DNA from: Archangium violaceum
GTDB taxonomy: Bacteria > Myxococcota > Myxococcia > Myxococcales > Myxococcaceae
NCBI RefSeq assembly: GCF_016859125.1
Contig: NZ_CP069338.1
Coordinates: 7,627,501 to 7,691,500 of the forward strand
Direction: 5' to 3'
Length of the DNA: 64,000 nt
The stretch's first letter is position 1. The number at the start of each line of letters is the position of its first letter. Made by a program: the position numbers and the translations under genes. The notes under the pieces are model-generated. The model was not told where the DNA came from. It did no database searches and saw nothing but the letters and a program-made list of their open reading frames with translations. Below are positions 26,843 to 35,402 of this stretch, one piece after another.

Positions 26843-28036
26843 ATGTCGCCCGTTGCCCCGCGAGCCCCCGTGCCTTTTGGCCAGTACCAGCTCATTGATC
26901 GCCTCGCCGTGGGTGGTATGGCGGAGGTGTTCCTCGCCCACCATGCTGGCCCGGACGGCTTCGACAAGCCCGTGGTCATCAAGCGCATCCGGCCCCATCT
27001 GTCCCGGCAATCGGCCTTCGTGCGCATGTTCCTCAACGAGGCCCGGCTGGCCGCCCAGCTCAACCACCCCAACATCGTGCAGATCCACGATCTGGGGAAG
27101 GTGGGTGACAGCTACTACATCGGCATGGAGTACCTCTTCGGCCGGGACATGCGGCGGGTCGTCCCCAAGGCCGAGTCCCTGGGGATTCCCTTCCCCATGG
27201 TGTACGCGCTGAAGATCGCCTCGTCCGTGTGCGAGGGCCTCTACTACGCGCACCAGAAGGTGGACCTGTACGGCGCGCCGCTGAACATCGTCCACCGGGA
27301 CGTGACGCCGGAGAACATCTTCGTGTGCTTCGACGGCTCGGTGAAGGTGCTCGACTTCGGCATCGCGAAGGCGGCCAACCGGGTGGAGCACACGCGCGCC
27401 GGCGAGTTGCGCGGCAAGCTCAGCTACCTCAGCCCCGAGCAATGCCTGGGCAAGCCGCTGGACCACCGCAGCGATCTCTTCTCCCTGGGCGCCGTGCTCT
27501 ACGAGTGGCTCACCGGCTTCAAGCTCTTCACCGGTGAGTCGGACGTGGCCGTCATGCGCAGCATCGTCGAGGGCAAGGTGTACGCGCCCTCGTACTTCCG
27601 CGCGGACATCCCCGAGCCGGTGGAAGCCATCCTCATGAAGGCGCTGGAGCGGGACAGGGACAAGCGCTACCCGACGGCCTGGCACTTCCAGCAGGACCTG
27701 GACCGCTTCCTCAACGCGTACGAGTTCACCCCCACCCACCTCCACCTCTCCAACTTCCTCAAGCAGCTCTTCCTGGACGAACTGGAGGAGGAGCAGCAGC
27801 GGCTGCGCCCCCCCGCCACGCCCACGTCCCCCACGCTCGCGCCCACCACGGAGACGGAGATGGAGTCGGTGGCGCCCGTGGAGGAGCCCGCCTCCGGCTC
27901 CGGCGGCGAGCGCATCATCCCGGTGCCCGTCAGCGCCGCGCAGCTGGAGGCGCTGGAGTCACTCGCCCGCAAGCACAACGTCGCCGTGGGGAAGATGGTG
28001 GGAGACATCCTCTCGGCCTGGCTCAAGTACCGCTGA
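26843..28036 (+). CDS. Ser/Thr protein kinase (Hanks type)
   Basis: 397 residues from ATG at 26843; no clear ribosome site, so leaderless expression is possible. The kinase domain spans about 13-285: 'LAVGGMAEVFLA', catalytic Lys 47 (VVIKRIRP), HRD with D153 ('HRDVTPENIF'), DFG at 171-173 and 'SYLSPEQCLG'. A Pro/Thr/Glu-rich linker (about 315-360) follows. The last ~30 residues ('LEALESLARKHNVAVGKMVGDILSAW') are a short helical tail. No transmembrane segment. The truA gene starts 1 nt after its stop. Confidence 0.92.
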   Translation: MSPVAPRAPVPFGQYQLIDRLAVGGMAEVFLAHHAGPDGFDKPVVIKRIRPHLSRQSAFVRMFLNEARLAAQLNHPNIVQIHDLGKVGDSYYIGMEYLFGRDMRRVVPKAESLGIPFPMVYALKIASSVCEGLYYAHQKVDLYGAPLNIVHRDVTPENIFVCFDGSVKVLDFGIAKAANRVEHTRAGELRGKLSYLSPEQCLGKPLDHRSDLFSLGAVLYEWLTGFKLFTGESDVAVMRSIVEGKVYAPSYFRADIPEPVEAILMKALERDRDKRYPTAWHFQQDLDRFLNAYEFTPTHLHLSNFLKQLFLDELEEEQQRLRPPATPTSPTLAPTTETEMESVAPVEEPASGSGGERIIPVPVSAAQLEALESLARKHNVAVGKMVGDILSAWLKYR

Positions 28037-28037
28037 C

Positions 28038-28832
28038 ATGCCCCGGCTGAAGCTGACCCTCGAATACGACGGCACCCGGTACGTGGGGTGGCAGGTCCAG
28101 CCCAATGGCGTCTCCATCCAGTCCCGGTTGGGACAGGCGTTGGAGCAGCTGCTCGGCGAGCGTGTCTCCGTGGAGGCCGCCGGACGGACCGACGCGGGCG
28201 TGCATGCCACCGGGCAGGTGGTGTGCTTCGACACGGTGCGCACGCTGCCCCTCAAGGCGTACTGGATGGGGCTCAACCGCTTCCTGCCCGAGGACATCGC
28301 CGTCGTCCGCGCCGAGGAGGTGCCCCCCGACTTCGACCCGCGCCGCTGGTCCCGAGGCAAGCGCTACCGGTACCGGGTGAGCAACAAGCCCTCGCGCTCG
28401 CCCCTGCGCCGCTTCACCCACTGGGAGGTGTTCGCCCCCCTGGACGTGGAGGCCCTGCGCCGCGCCGCCGCGCACCTGGTGGGCCGGCATGACTTCTCCT
28501 CCTTCCGGGCCTCGGACTGTCAGGCCGCCCACGCGGTGCGCGAGGTGCGCCGGGTGGACGTCCAGGGCACCTCGGGGGACGAGCTCTCCGTCACCGTCGA
28601 GGGCACCGCCTTCCTCAAGCACATGGTGCGCAACCTCGTGGGCACCCTGGTGGAGGTGGGCAAGGGCCGCCGTCCCGAGCTCTGGGTGGCCGAGGTCCTC
28701 GCCGCGCGCGATCGCAAGCGCGCCGGCCCCACCGCTCCGGCCCAGGGGCTCGTCCTGGAGGAGGTCTTCTATGGAGAGGGCCCGCCTCCTCGCACCCCAG
28801 GCGGTACGGCGGACGGGGAAGACGAGGAGTGA
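28038..28832 (+). CDS. truA: tRNA pseudouridine(38-40) synthase TruA
   Basis: 264 residues, usual family length. The catalytic Asp is D52 in 'EAAGRTDAGVHATGQV'. Also present are 'YDGTRYVGWQVQPNG', 'ARRWSRGKRYRYRV'-type region 'RRWSRGKRYRYRVSN', 'GRHDFSSFRASDCQ' and 'FLKHMVRNLVGTLVEVG'. It makes pseudouridine at positions 38-40 of the tRNA anticodon arm. It starts 1 nt after the kinase stop, so its translation is probably coupled to the kinase. Confidence 0.97.
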   Translation: MPRLKLTLEYDGTRYVGWQVQPNGVSIQSRLGQALEQLLGERVSVEAAGRTDAGVHATGQVVCFDTVRTLPLKAYWMGLNRFLPEDIAVVRAEEVPPDFDPRRWSRGKRYRYRVSNKPSRSPLRRFTHWEVFAPLDVEALRRAAAHLVGRHDFSSFRASDCQAAHAVREVRRVDVQGTSGDELSVTVEGTAFLKHMVRNLVGTLVEVGKGRRPELWVAEVLAARDRKRAGPTAPAQGLVLEEVFYGEGPPPRTPGGTADGEDEE

Positions 28833-28881
28833 GGACTCCCCGTACGCCCCCGGGCCGTGCTTGCGCTAGGCTCCGGTTTCC

Positions 28882-29559
28882 GTGAGAACCCCGAAGAAGG
28901 CCGTCCTCGAACCGCTGCGCGTCCGCGTCCGCCGTCTCCAGTTCATCGTGGGGCTCGGCTTCCTCGCGTTGGTGGTGGGCTCCGTGCTGAGCTCGGCCCT
29001 CACCATGCGGCTCATCGGCCGGGTCGATGCGCTGTCCCTCACGGTCCTCCGCTTCGCCATCGCCCTGGGGCTGCAGAATCTGTGGGTGCTCGTCGTGCTA
29101 CCCCTGCTGTGCTACGGCGCCGCCCGCGTCGTCGAGCTGCGCCCGTGGTCCACCGCGCTCGGCGCCGCGTTCACCGGCCAGCTCTTCCTCCTCGCGCTCG
29201 AGTTCGTACAGGCCGGCGTCGACGGGTGGGTGGAGCGCGGGTGGTTGTTGACGGCGTTGCAGTGGGGCGTGTTCGCCGGAGGGGTGGTGCTCAGCCAGCG
29301 GGCCGTCGTCCGGGGCCGGGCCGCCGCGGGGCTGCGGGCGGAGCAGGCCCGGCAGCAGGCCGACGCGCGCAAGGACGAGTACGCCGAGTTCCTCCGGGAG
29401 GCCGAGCGCGCGGGGGAGAAGAGCGTCCAGCGGGAGACCCCGAAGAGCGAGACGCAGGCCGGGGAGCAGGCCGTGGCGCCAGCCGCGCCCGGTGCGGAGA
29501 CGCCCGAGCAGCGGCCCGAGGATCGGCCCGACGACGTGCCGAAGGCCCCCTCCGTCTGA
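28882..29559 (+). CDS. Hypothetical membrane protein with charged tail
   Basis: 225 residues from GTG at 28882. Four hydrophobic segments ('QFIVGLGFLALVVGSVLSS', 'VLRFAIALGLQNLWVLVVLP', 'ALGAAFTGQLFLLALEF', 'ALQWGVFAGGVVLS') are followed by ~90 cytoplasmic residues rich in Arg, Glu and Ala, probably coiled coil then disordered. No family recognised. It lies 49 bp after truA and converges with the SUI1-like gene. Confidence 0.7.
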   Translation: MRTPKKAVLEPLRVRVRRLQFIVGLGFLALVVGSVLSSALTMRLIGRVDALSLTVLRFAIALGLQNLWVLVVLPLLCYGAARVVELRPWSTALGAAFTGQLFLLALEFVQAGVDGWVERGWLLTALQWGVFAGGVVLSQRAVVRGRAAAGLRAEQARQQADARKDEYAEFLREAERAGEKSVQRETPKSETQAGEQAVAPAAPGAETPEQRPEDRPDDVPKAPSV

Positions 29560-29564
29560 GCGGC

Positions 29565-29936
29565 TCAGCCGTGCACCACGCGCTTGACGCCCCGGCGTAG
29601 CAGCAGGTCGGGCACCTTGAAGCGGTGGTCACCTCGCAGCACCAGCCGCTCGCCCTCCGCCGTGCCGGTGCAGGCGAGGCCCCGTTGCAGGGCCTGGAGC
29701 CACGTCTGGAGCTCGGCCGCGGGGAGACCCAGTCCCTCCACCACCGTCACCTCCGAGCCTCCGCGGCCCGTCTCCAGCCGCACCACCGCGCGCTCGGGAC
29801 CGTGGGGCGGGGGCTCGTCGGGGAAGTCCTCCCGGCTCACCTGGGGCTTCGTGGACGGCAGCGTGTCTCGCAGTCCCTCGAGTCGGGCGAACGGGTTGTT
29901 GAAGCCCTTCGTCTTCTCGTCCTTCTGCTTCGCCAT
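29565..29936 (-). CDS. SUI1/eIF1-like translation factor (YciH family)
   Basis: 123 residues from ATG at 29936 (AGGAG upstream). The N-terminal ~45 residues are Lys/Pro-rich. The rest is a SUI1 fold: 'RAVVRLETGRGGSEVTVVEGL', 'LQTWLQALQRGLACTGTAEGERLVLRGDHRFKVPDLLLRRGVKRV'. Bacterial YciH proteins bind the small ribosomal subunit and affect start-site fidelity; their physiological role is not well defined. The GNAT gene 13 nt upstream is on the same strand. Confidence 0.85.
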   Translation of the reverse strand: MAKQKDEKTKGFNNPFARLEGLRDTLPSTKPQVSREDFPDEPPPHGPERAVVRLETGRGGSEVTVVEGLGLPAAELQTWLQALQRGLACTGTAEGERLVLRGDHRFKVPDLLLRRGVKRVVHG

Positions 29937-29949
29937 GGGGTGGCTCCTG

Positions 29950-30753
29950 TCAGGTGGGCAGCTCGAGGGTCCGGGAGGAGCCCACGTGCTGGAAGCCCAG
30001 GTGCTCATAGACCCGCCGCGCCGGGTTGCCGTCGCTCACGACGAGACTCAGGGCGGGGAGCTCCGCTCGGGTCGACAGCCACAGGGCCCGGCGCAGCAGC
30101 GCGGCACCGACACCGGCATAGCGGGGAGCGGGGTTCCGGTACACCTCGATGACCCAGGGGCCCCCATGGGGTGGGCTCCCTTCTCGGAGGGTGACGAGGC
30201 AGGCGCCGATGACGGTGTCCCCCTCGAGCGCGAGCCCGCTGCACGGCAGGAGTGGGCCGAGCACCTCCCCGGCGAGGATCCGGGCGACCTCGTGCCGGGC
30301 CTCCTCGGGTGTCCAGCCGGAATGGTCCGGGTGGCCCGGCGGGTAGGCCGCGAGCAGCGGTGACGCCAGCGCCTCGGCACTCCGCTCGACGGCGCTGAGC
30401 TGGCAGCCTCCTGGCGCCTCGGGGGTGCTCCACGAGGCGGGATCGGCTCGCAGGTCGCGGGAGTAGCTGTGCGCATGCCTCACCACGCGGGCGCCCCGGG
30501 CGATGAGCGCCAGGGCGAGCGCCTCGTCATCCGTGGAGAGCGCCCAGCCGCGCAGGGCCGGGAGCAGCACGTCGGCGCAATGGGTGGCGTCCACCTGGGG
30601 GATGCGCCACGCGAGGTCCGCCCAGGGCCGCCCATCGCGCGTGGAGGGCGAATGGACGAGGACCGGGGCTCCGGCCGCATCGCGCACGGTGTGGCGCGGG
30701 AGCTCCGCGCCGGCCCACGGGTCTCCGGGAGGTATCGCGTCGCTCGTGTTCAT
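29950..30753 (-). CDS. GNAT family N-acetyltransferase with N-terminal extension
   Basis: 267 residues from ATG at 30753 (GAGGA upstream). The C-terminal half is a GNAT fold: 'GDTVIGACLVTL', 'WVIEVYRNPAPRYAGVGAALLRRAL' and 'LSLVVSDGNPARRVYEHLGFQHVGSSRTL'. The N-terminal ~110 residues are not assigned. Substrate unknown. Followed by the SUI1-like gene. Confidence 0.85.
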   Translation of the reverse strand: MNTSDAIPPGDPWAGAELPRHTVRDAAGAPVLVHSPSTRDGRPWADLAWRIPQVDATHCADVLLPALRGWALSTDDEALALALIARGARVVRHAHSYSRDLRADPASWSTPEAPGGCQLSAVERSAEALASPLLAAYPPGHPDHSGWTPEEARHEVARILAGEVLGPLLPCSGLALEGDTVIGACLVTLREGSPPHGGPWVIEVYRNPAPRYAGVGAALLRRALWLSTRAELPALSLVVSDGNPARRVYEHLGFQHVGSSRTLELPT

Positions 30754-30778
30754 GGGTCTTCCTCGTGTCGTCGCGTTC

Positions 30779-30997
30779 TCATGGCACCCGGTGCCCGACG
30801 AGGCGGGTGACGATGTCCTGGAACTCGTCGGGGCCGATGTCGAGCTGCTCGACGACGTACCCATAGAGCATGGCCGTTGGAACGGAGCGGCCCCCGCGCT
30901 CGTGCTCGAGCCGGTGCAGCGTGTGGAGGATGATGCGTTCGACGCGGGTGAGGCCGTCGCGCACATCCGGGATGTAATCGCGTGGGTCGATGGGCAC
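30779..30997 (-). CDS. Small conserved-looking acidic protein
   Basis: 72 residues from GTG at 30997 (GGAGA eight nt upstream). The sequence is helical and regular ('VERIILHTLHRLEHERGGRSVPTAMLYGYVVEQLDIGPDEFQDIV') with no low-complexity stretch. No family recognised. It may be first in the operon with the GNAT and SUI1-like genes (25-bp gap). Confidence 0.65.
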   Translation of the reverse strand: MPIDPRDYIPDVRDGLTRVERIILHTLHRLEHERGGRSVPTAMLYGYVVEQLDIGPDEFQDIVTRLVGHRVP

Positions 30998-31150
30998 TCG
31001 CGAGCTCTCCGGACCGGGCAGCCTACGTCACCTCCGACCGCCCGCCTGCCTGGTTCTCAACTATACGGGATTGACCCGTCTTCCAGTATTTCCCGGGTGG
31101 CCAAGCTCCACCCATCGAGCCAGAATGGCCCGCGCACAGGGGAGACCAGT

Positions 31151-34100
31151 ATGGCGGAGAGTCCGATCGACAGCATCTGCCCCGAGGAGAACTTCGTGCG
31201 GGAAGCCGCCCTGGGACGTCTCCCGGAGGCGGAGGTCGCGCGGCTGCTCGAGCATGCGGAGAAGTGCCCTTCGTGCAGCCGGATGCTGGTGCGCAGCGGC
31301 GTCGCTTCGTCGGAGGACGTGCCCACCAACGTGGTGACGTCGCCCGCGCCCCTGCCCGAGAGCCCTCCCGAGGAGGAGCTGCCTCGCGGCGCGACGGTGG
31401 GGCGCTTCATGGTGCTGGCGAAGCTGGGTGCCGGCGGCATGGGCGTGGTGTACGCCGCGTATGACCCCGAGCTGGACCGCAAGCTCGCCCTCAAGCTGCT
31501 CCATCCGAGGTCCGACCAGGTGGAGAAGAGCGGTGGACAGGCCCGCCTGTTGCGCGAGGCGCAGGCGATGGCGCGCCTGTCCCATCCCCATGTCATCTCC
31601 ATCTACGACGTGGGCACGTGGCGCGAGCGCGTCTTCATCGCCATGGAGCTGGTGGAGGGGCCCTCGCTGCGCGACTGGCTCAAGCAGGGGCCGCGCGCCT
31701 GGCGCGAGGTGGTGGAGGTGTTCCTCTCCGCTGGACGGGGGCTCGCGGCCGCGCACGCGGCGGGCCTGGTGCACCGCGACTTCAAGCCGGACAACGTGCT
31801 GATGGGGAAGGATGGGCGGGTGCGCGTGCTGGACTTCGGTCTCGCGCGGCAGGCCTCGGCCTCCGATGAGCCGCTCCCTCCCCCCACGGAGCTCGAGGTG
31901 CCCCTGCCCGAGCGGGGCAGCTCGCCGCTGGACACGCCCCTCACCCGCGTGGGCCAGGTCATCGGCACGCCGGCCTACATGGCGCCGGAGTCGTACGGCG
32001 GAGGCGTCTTCGACGCGCGGGCGGACCAGTTCAGCTACTGCGTGGCCCTCTACGAGGCCCTCTATGGCGAGCGGCCCCATGGCCGGACTCCGGGCCCGCC
32101 CTCCACGTGGCGCACCCCGGAGCCACCTCGCGATGGACGGGTGCCCGCCAACGTGCGGCGCATCGTGCTGCGCGGGCTCGACCCGAAGCCCGAGCAGCGC
32201 TTCCCCTCCATGGAGGCCCTGCTCGAGGCGCTCGGTCAGACACTGCCGAAACACCAGCGCCACTGGATGGTGGCCGCGAGCATCCTGTTGCTCTCCCTGG
32301 GCATCGGGCTGCCCCTCCAGCTCCGGACCCCCGCGGAGCAGCCCTGCCGGGGGGGAGTCCTCCGCCTGGAGGGGTTGTGGGACGCCACGCGCAAGGAGGT
32401 GCTCGGCCGGGCCTTCCGCGCCACCGGCAGGCCCAACGCGGCCGAGTCCTGGGAGCGCACGGCGCAGGTGCTGGACGGCTACGCCCAGGACTGGGTGTCC
32501 ATGCACGCCGAGGCCTGTGAGGCCACGCGGGTCCGGGGCGAGCAGTCCGACGAGGTGCTCTCGCTGCGCATGGCCTGCCTCGAGCGGCGGCGGCAGTCGC
32601 TCCAGGCCCTCACCGACGTCTATGCCCACGCGAACGCCGCGCTGGTGGATCAGGCGGCGAAGGCCGCCCACGCGCTGCCGCCCCTGTCGGGCTGCGCCAA
32701 CGTGGAGGCGCTGCGGGCCACCCTCCGCCCACCGGAGGACGCGGCCAGCCTCGAGAAGGTGGAGCAGCTGCGGCTCCGGTTCGCCGAGGCCCGGGCCCTC
32801 TTCGACAGCGGCCAGTTCAAGCCCGCCCTGGAGCGCATCGGCGAGCTCTCCGAGGAGGCGGAGGCCCTGCGCTACCGCCCGTTGCAGGCCGAGGTGCTCG
32901 AGCTGCGCGGGGCCCTGGAGGAGAAGGCCGGAAACTTCCAGGCCTCCGAGGCCTCGCTCCGGCAGGCGGTGTGGGCCGCGGAGGCGGGCCGCCACGACGA
33001 GGTGATCGCCTCGGCCTCGGCCCGGCTGGTGCGCTCGGCGATGCTCCAGGCGCACTACGACAAGGGCCGCGAGTGGGCCGAGCACGCGCGCGCGGTGCTG
33101 GAGCGGATGGGCGGGGATGAGCGCATCGAGGCCTTCGTCACCAACGCGCTGGGCGCCATCCACCTGCGCGAGGACAAGACGGAGGAGTCCCTGGCGCTCT
33201 TCCGTCAGGTGGTGGCGCTGCGGCAGAAGGTCTATTCCCCCGAGCATCCGGAGGTGGCGGCGGCCCTCAACAACCTGGGGGCCTCGCTCGTCAAATCCGG
33301 GCGGTTGGAGGAGGGGCGCGAGGTCCTGGCACGGGCGCAGGCCCTCTACGAGAAGGCGCTCGGCCCCAACCACCCGGAGACGGGCAATGCGCTGCACAAC
33401 CTGGGACAGCTGGCGTCGAAGGCCGGGGACGACGAGGCGGCCCTGGGCTACTTCCAACGGGCCCTGGCGGCGCGGGATGCGGGGCTGGGCGCGGAGCATC
33501 CGGAGGTGGGCGCGACGCTGGACTCCCTCGGCGCCATCCAGGGGAACCTGCGCCAGTACGCGCGGAGCCTCTCCTCCTACGAGCAGAGCCTGGCCATCCG
33601 GAAGAAGGCCTTCGGACCCGGGCACACGGATGTCGCGACCAGTCAGGTGGGCGTGGGCAATGCCCTCAGTGGGCTGGGCAGGAAGCGCGAGGCGCTGGAG
33701 CAATTCCGGCAGGCGTTGCGGATCGCCGAGGCGGCGCCGGAGCACAACGCCGTCGATCTCGTCTATCCCCTGTTCGGCAGCGCCGGGGTGCTCCGGGCCC
33801 TGGGCCGGCGCGCCGAGTCCCTGGCCGACTACCAGCGTGCGCTCGGCCTGGCGGAGAAGGAGGTGGGCAAGGACTCCATGGAGACCGCCATCGTGCTGGA
33901 GGGGCTGGCCGACTGGTACCGGGAGGGCGGACAACACCTGCGGGCGTTGGAGCACTACAAGCGTTCCCTCGCGTTGTACGAGAAGCTGCTTTCGGCCCAC
34001 CATCCGGATGTGTTCGGACTGCTCGTGGGGATCGGCGAGTGCCAGCTGGCGCTGAACGCTCCGGCCCAGGCGATCGCGCCGCTGGAGCGGGCCCTGACGT

Positions 34101-34306
34101 TGGTGGGCGCTCCACGCCTTCCGCCGGAGCGGGTGACGGACCTGCGGTTCCTCCTGGGTCGAGCCCTCTGGGAGGGAGGCGCGGAGGATGTACGTGCACG
34201 CGCTCGGACGCTCGTCTCCCAGGCGTACAAGGAGCTCCTCGCGGCGCACAAGGAACCGGAGGCCTCCCGGGTGGCGGCGTGGCTGGAGGCACACGGCGGA
34301 CAATAG
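31151..34306 (+). CDS. Ser/Thr protein kinase with zinc-finger N-terminus, TM helix and TPR array
   Basis: 1051 residues from ATG at 31151 (GGGGAGA upstream). A short anti-sigma-like zinc finger opens the protein (H35, C39, C42 in 'EHAEKCPSCSRML'). The kinase domain covers about 85-360: 'LGAGGMGVVYAAYD', K115, HRD with D210, DFG 228-230. One transmembrane helix (about 372-390, 'AASILLLSLGIGLPLQL') leads to an extracytoplasmic half with a helical region and then about eight TPR_12-type repeats ('HPEVAAALNNLGASLVKSGRLEEG', 'HPETGNALHNLGQLASKAGD'). The architecture is typical of myxobacterial kinase-TPR receptors. Partner unknown. Confidence 0.92.
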   Translation: MAESPIDSICPEENFVREAALGRLPEAEVARLLEHAEKCPSCSRMLVRSGVASSEDVPTNVVTSPAPLPESPPEEELPRGATVGRFMVLAKLGAGGMGVVYAAYDPELDRKLALKLLHPRSDQVEKSGGQARLLREAQAMARLSHPHVISIYDVGTWRERVFIAMELVEGPSLRDWLKQGPRAWREVVEVFLSAGRGLAAAHAAGLVHRDFKPDNVLMGKDGRVRVLDFGLARQASASDEPLPPPTELEVPLPERGSSPLDTPLTRVGQVIGTPAYMAPESYGGGVFDARADQFSYCVALYEALYGERPHGRTPGPPSTWRTPEPPRDGRVPANVRRIVLRGLDPKPEQRFPSMEALLEALGQTLPKHQRHWMVAASILLLSLGIGLPLQLRTPAEQPCRGGVLRLEGLWDATRKEVLGRAFRATGRPNAAESWERTAQVLDGYAQDWVSMHAEACEATRVRGEQSDEVLSLRMACLERRRQSLQALTDVYAHANAALVDQAAKAAHALPPLSGCANVEALRATLRPPEDAASLEKVEQLRLRFAEARALFDSGQFKPALERIGELSEEAEALRYRPLQAEVLELRGALEEKAGNFQASEASLRQAVWAAEAGRHDEVIASASARLVRSAMLQAHYDKGREWAEHARAVLERMGGDERIEAFVTNALGAIHLREDKTEESLALFRQVVALRQKVYSPEHPEVAAALNNLGASLVKSGRLEEGREVLARAQALYEKALGPNHPETGNALHNLGQLASKAGDDEAALGYFQRALAARDAGLGAEHPEVGATLDSLGAIQGNLRQYARSLSSYEQSLAIRKKAFGPGHTDVATSQVGVGNALSGLGRKREALEQFRQALRIAEAAPEHNAVDLVYPLFGSAGVLRALGRRAESLADYQRALGLAEKEVGKDSMETAIVLEGLADWYREGGQHLRALEHYKRSLALYEKLLSAHHPDVFGLLVGIGECQLALNAPAQAIAPLERALTLVGAPRLPPERVTDLRFLLGRALWEGGAEDVRARARTLVSQAYKELLAAHKEPEASRVAAWLEAHGGQ

Positions 34307-34353
34307 GGAAGGTGCTTGCTCTTCCCGGCTGGTCCTCGTCCTGGCGGGGCGGA

Positions 34354-34382
34354 TTGACAGTGCCTCCGCTAAAACGGATATT
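34354..34382 (+). promoter_or_regulatory. Sigma-70-like promoter of the VINLDEF/XRE operon
   Basis: TTGACA at 34354-34359, 17-nt spacer, GATATT at 34377-34382. It lies 52 nt before the first start codon. One palindrome sits in the spacer and two more lie downstream of it. Confidence 0.55.
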
Positions 34383-34421
34383 GCGTCCGTCTGCTAAGGC
34401 GGACATGGTTCCGCTATCGGA
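34365..34421. promoter_or_regulatory. Three copies of one palindrome (candidate operators)
   Basis: TCCGCTAAAACGGA (34365-34378), TCTGCTAAGGCGGA (34390-34403) and TCCGCTATCGGA (34410-34421). Each is an inverted repeat TCCGC...CGGA-like with a short A/T or A/G centre. Start-to-start spacings are 25 and 20 nt. They overlap the promoter spacer, the likely start of transcription and the leader, as repressor sites do. The XRE regulator of the same operon is the obvious candidate ligand. Confidence 0.55.
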
Positions 34422-34434
34422 GAAATCATCCGCC

Positions 34435-34572
34435 ATGAATCAGGCTGCCGAAGTGATCAATCTCGATGAGTTCCGGAAGCGGCGTGAGTCCAGACCTTCG
34501 TCGACTCGGTCGCCCGCCCCCATGAGTCTCTGGACGCCAGTGTGGGTGTGGGTCATGGTCTGGCCCACGTGA
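34435..34572 (+). CDS. 45-residue VINLDEFRKRRE / WVWV protein
   Basis: A short gene with GGAG upstream. The N-terminus 'AAEVINLDEFRKRRESR' is a recurring opening of small bacterial proteins and predicts a basic helix. The C-terminus is aromatic and hydrophobic ('LWTPVWVWVMVWPT'), perhaps a membrane-associating tail. Its TGA overlaps the GTG start of the XRE gene by 4 nt, which supports that it is translated. Function unknown. Confidence 0.6.
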   Translation: MNQAAEVINLDEFRKRRESRPSSTRSPAPMSLWTPVWVWVMVWPT

Positions 34573-35312
34573 AATCGGTTCGTGAAAATACGCCTCCCTC
34601 GGCGGAGGACACTGAGAGCACCCCTTCGCCCGTGAAGGGAAAGGGGCGGAAGAAGGAGCAGGGCGCCAAGAAGGCGGAAGCTCCCCCACCCGAAGCACCC
34701 TCCTCCGAGGAGGAGTGGGCCTACGAGGTGGCGCACTCGGATGCGTCGACCGATCTGGCGCCCATCGTGGGCCGCAACCTGCGCCGTCTGCGCACCCAGC
34801 GGGGCCTGTCCCTGGAGCGGCTGGCCAAGGCGTCCGGGGTGAGCCGGGCCATGCTGGGGCAGATCGAGCTGGGGCAGAGCGCGCCCACCATCAACGTCAT
34901 CTGGAAGATCGCCCGGGCGTTGGGCATCCCGTTCTCGGCGCTGATCAGCACCACGGCGCAGAGCGGTACCCGGTTGATGCGCGCCAATCAGTCGAAGCGG
35001 CTCGCCTCCCATGACGGGAGCTTCAGCTCGCGCGCGCTCTTCCCGTTCGACGAGCCGAGGCGCGTGGAGTTCTACGAGCTGCGGCTGGCCGCGCACGCCG
35101 AGGAGCACGCGGACGCGCACCCGCCGGGGACGATGGAGAACCTGGTGGTGACGGTGGGGACGGTGGAGATCGACCGGGGTGACGAGCACCACGTGCTGGC
35201 CGCGGGAGACGCGATCCTGTTCGAGGCGGACGTGGCGCACGTCTACCGGAACACGGGCAACGTGGACGCGGTGATGTACCTGGTGATGACGTACGCGGAG
35301 ACGGTCGGCTAG
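34569..35312 (+). CDS. XRE-family regulator with C-terminal cupin
   Basis: 247 residues from GTG at 34569, overlapping the small gene (GTGA). A charged Pro/Lys/Glu-rich lead of ~65 residues precedes the helix-turn-helix ('GRNLRRLRTQRGLSLERLAKASGVSRAMLGQIELGQSAPTINVIWKIARAL'). The C-terminal ~110 residues form a cupin barrel ('RRVEFYELRLAAHAEEHADAHPPGTMENLVVTVG', 'LAAGDAILFEADVAHVYRN'). This HTH-cupin layout (PuuR/SutR type) senses a small molecule. The triple palindrome in front of the operon suggests autoregulation. Confidence 0.93.
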   Translation: MKSVRENTPPSAEDTESTPSPVKGKGRKKEQGAKKAEAPPPEAPSSEEEWAYEVAHSDASTDLAPIVGRNLRRLRTQRGLSLERLAKASGVSRAMLGQIELGQSAPTINVIWKIARALGIPFSALISTTAQSGTRLMRANQSKRLASHDGSFSSRALFPFDEPRRVEFYELRLAAHAEEHADAHPPGTMENLVVTVGTVEIDRGDEHHVLAAGDAILFEADVAHVYRNTGNVDAVMYLVMTYAETVG

Positions 35313-35334
35313 ACGTTCGGAGCCCCCCCGGAAA

Positions 35335-35379
35335 CACGAAGAGCCGGCGGGCCCTCGGGGCTTCTCGCCGGCTCTCGTG
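35335..35379. terminator. Bidirectional terminator hairpin
   Basis: Left arm CACGAAGAGCCGGCG (35335-35349) and right arm CGCCGGCTCTCGTG (35366-35379) pair with one bulge around a 16-nt loop. It sits between the convergent XRE and Met-rich genes. No long T-run, as is common in high-GC genomes. Confidence 0.6.
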
Positions 35380-35402
35380 CTTCAGGCCCTCGGGGCCCGG
35401 TG

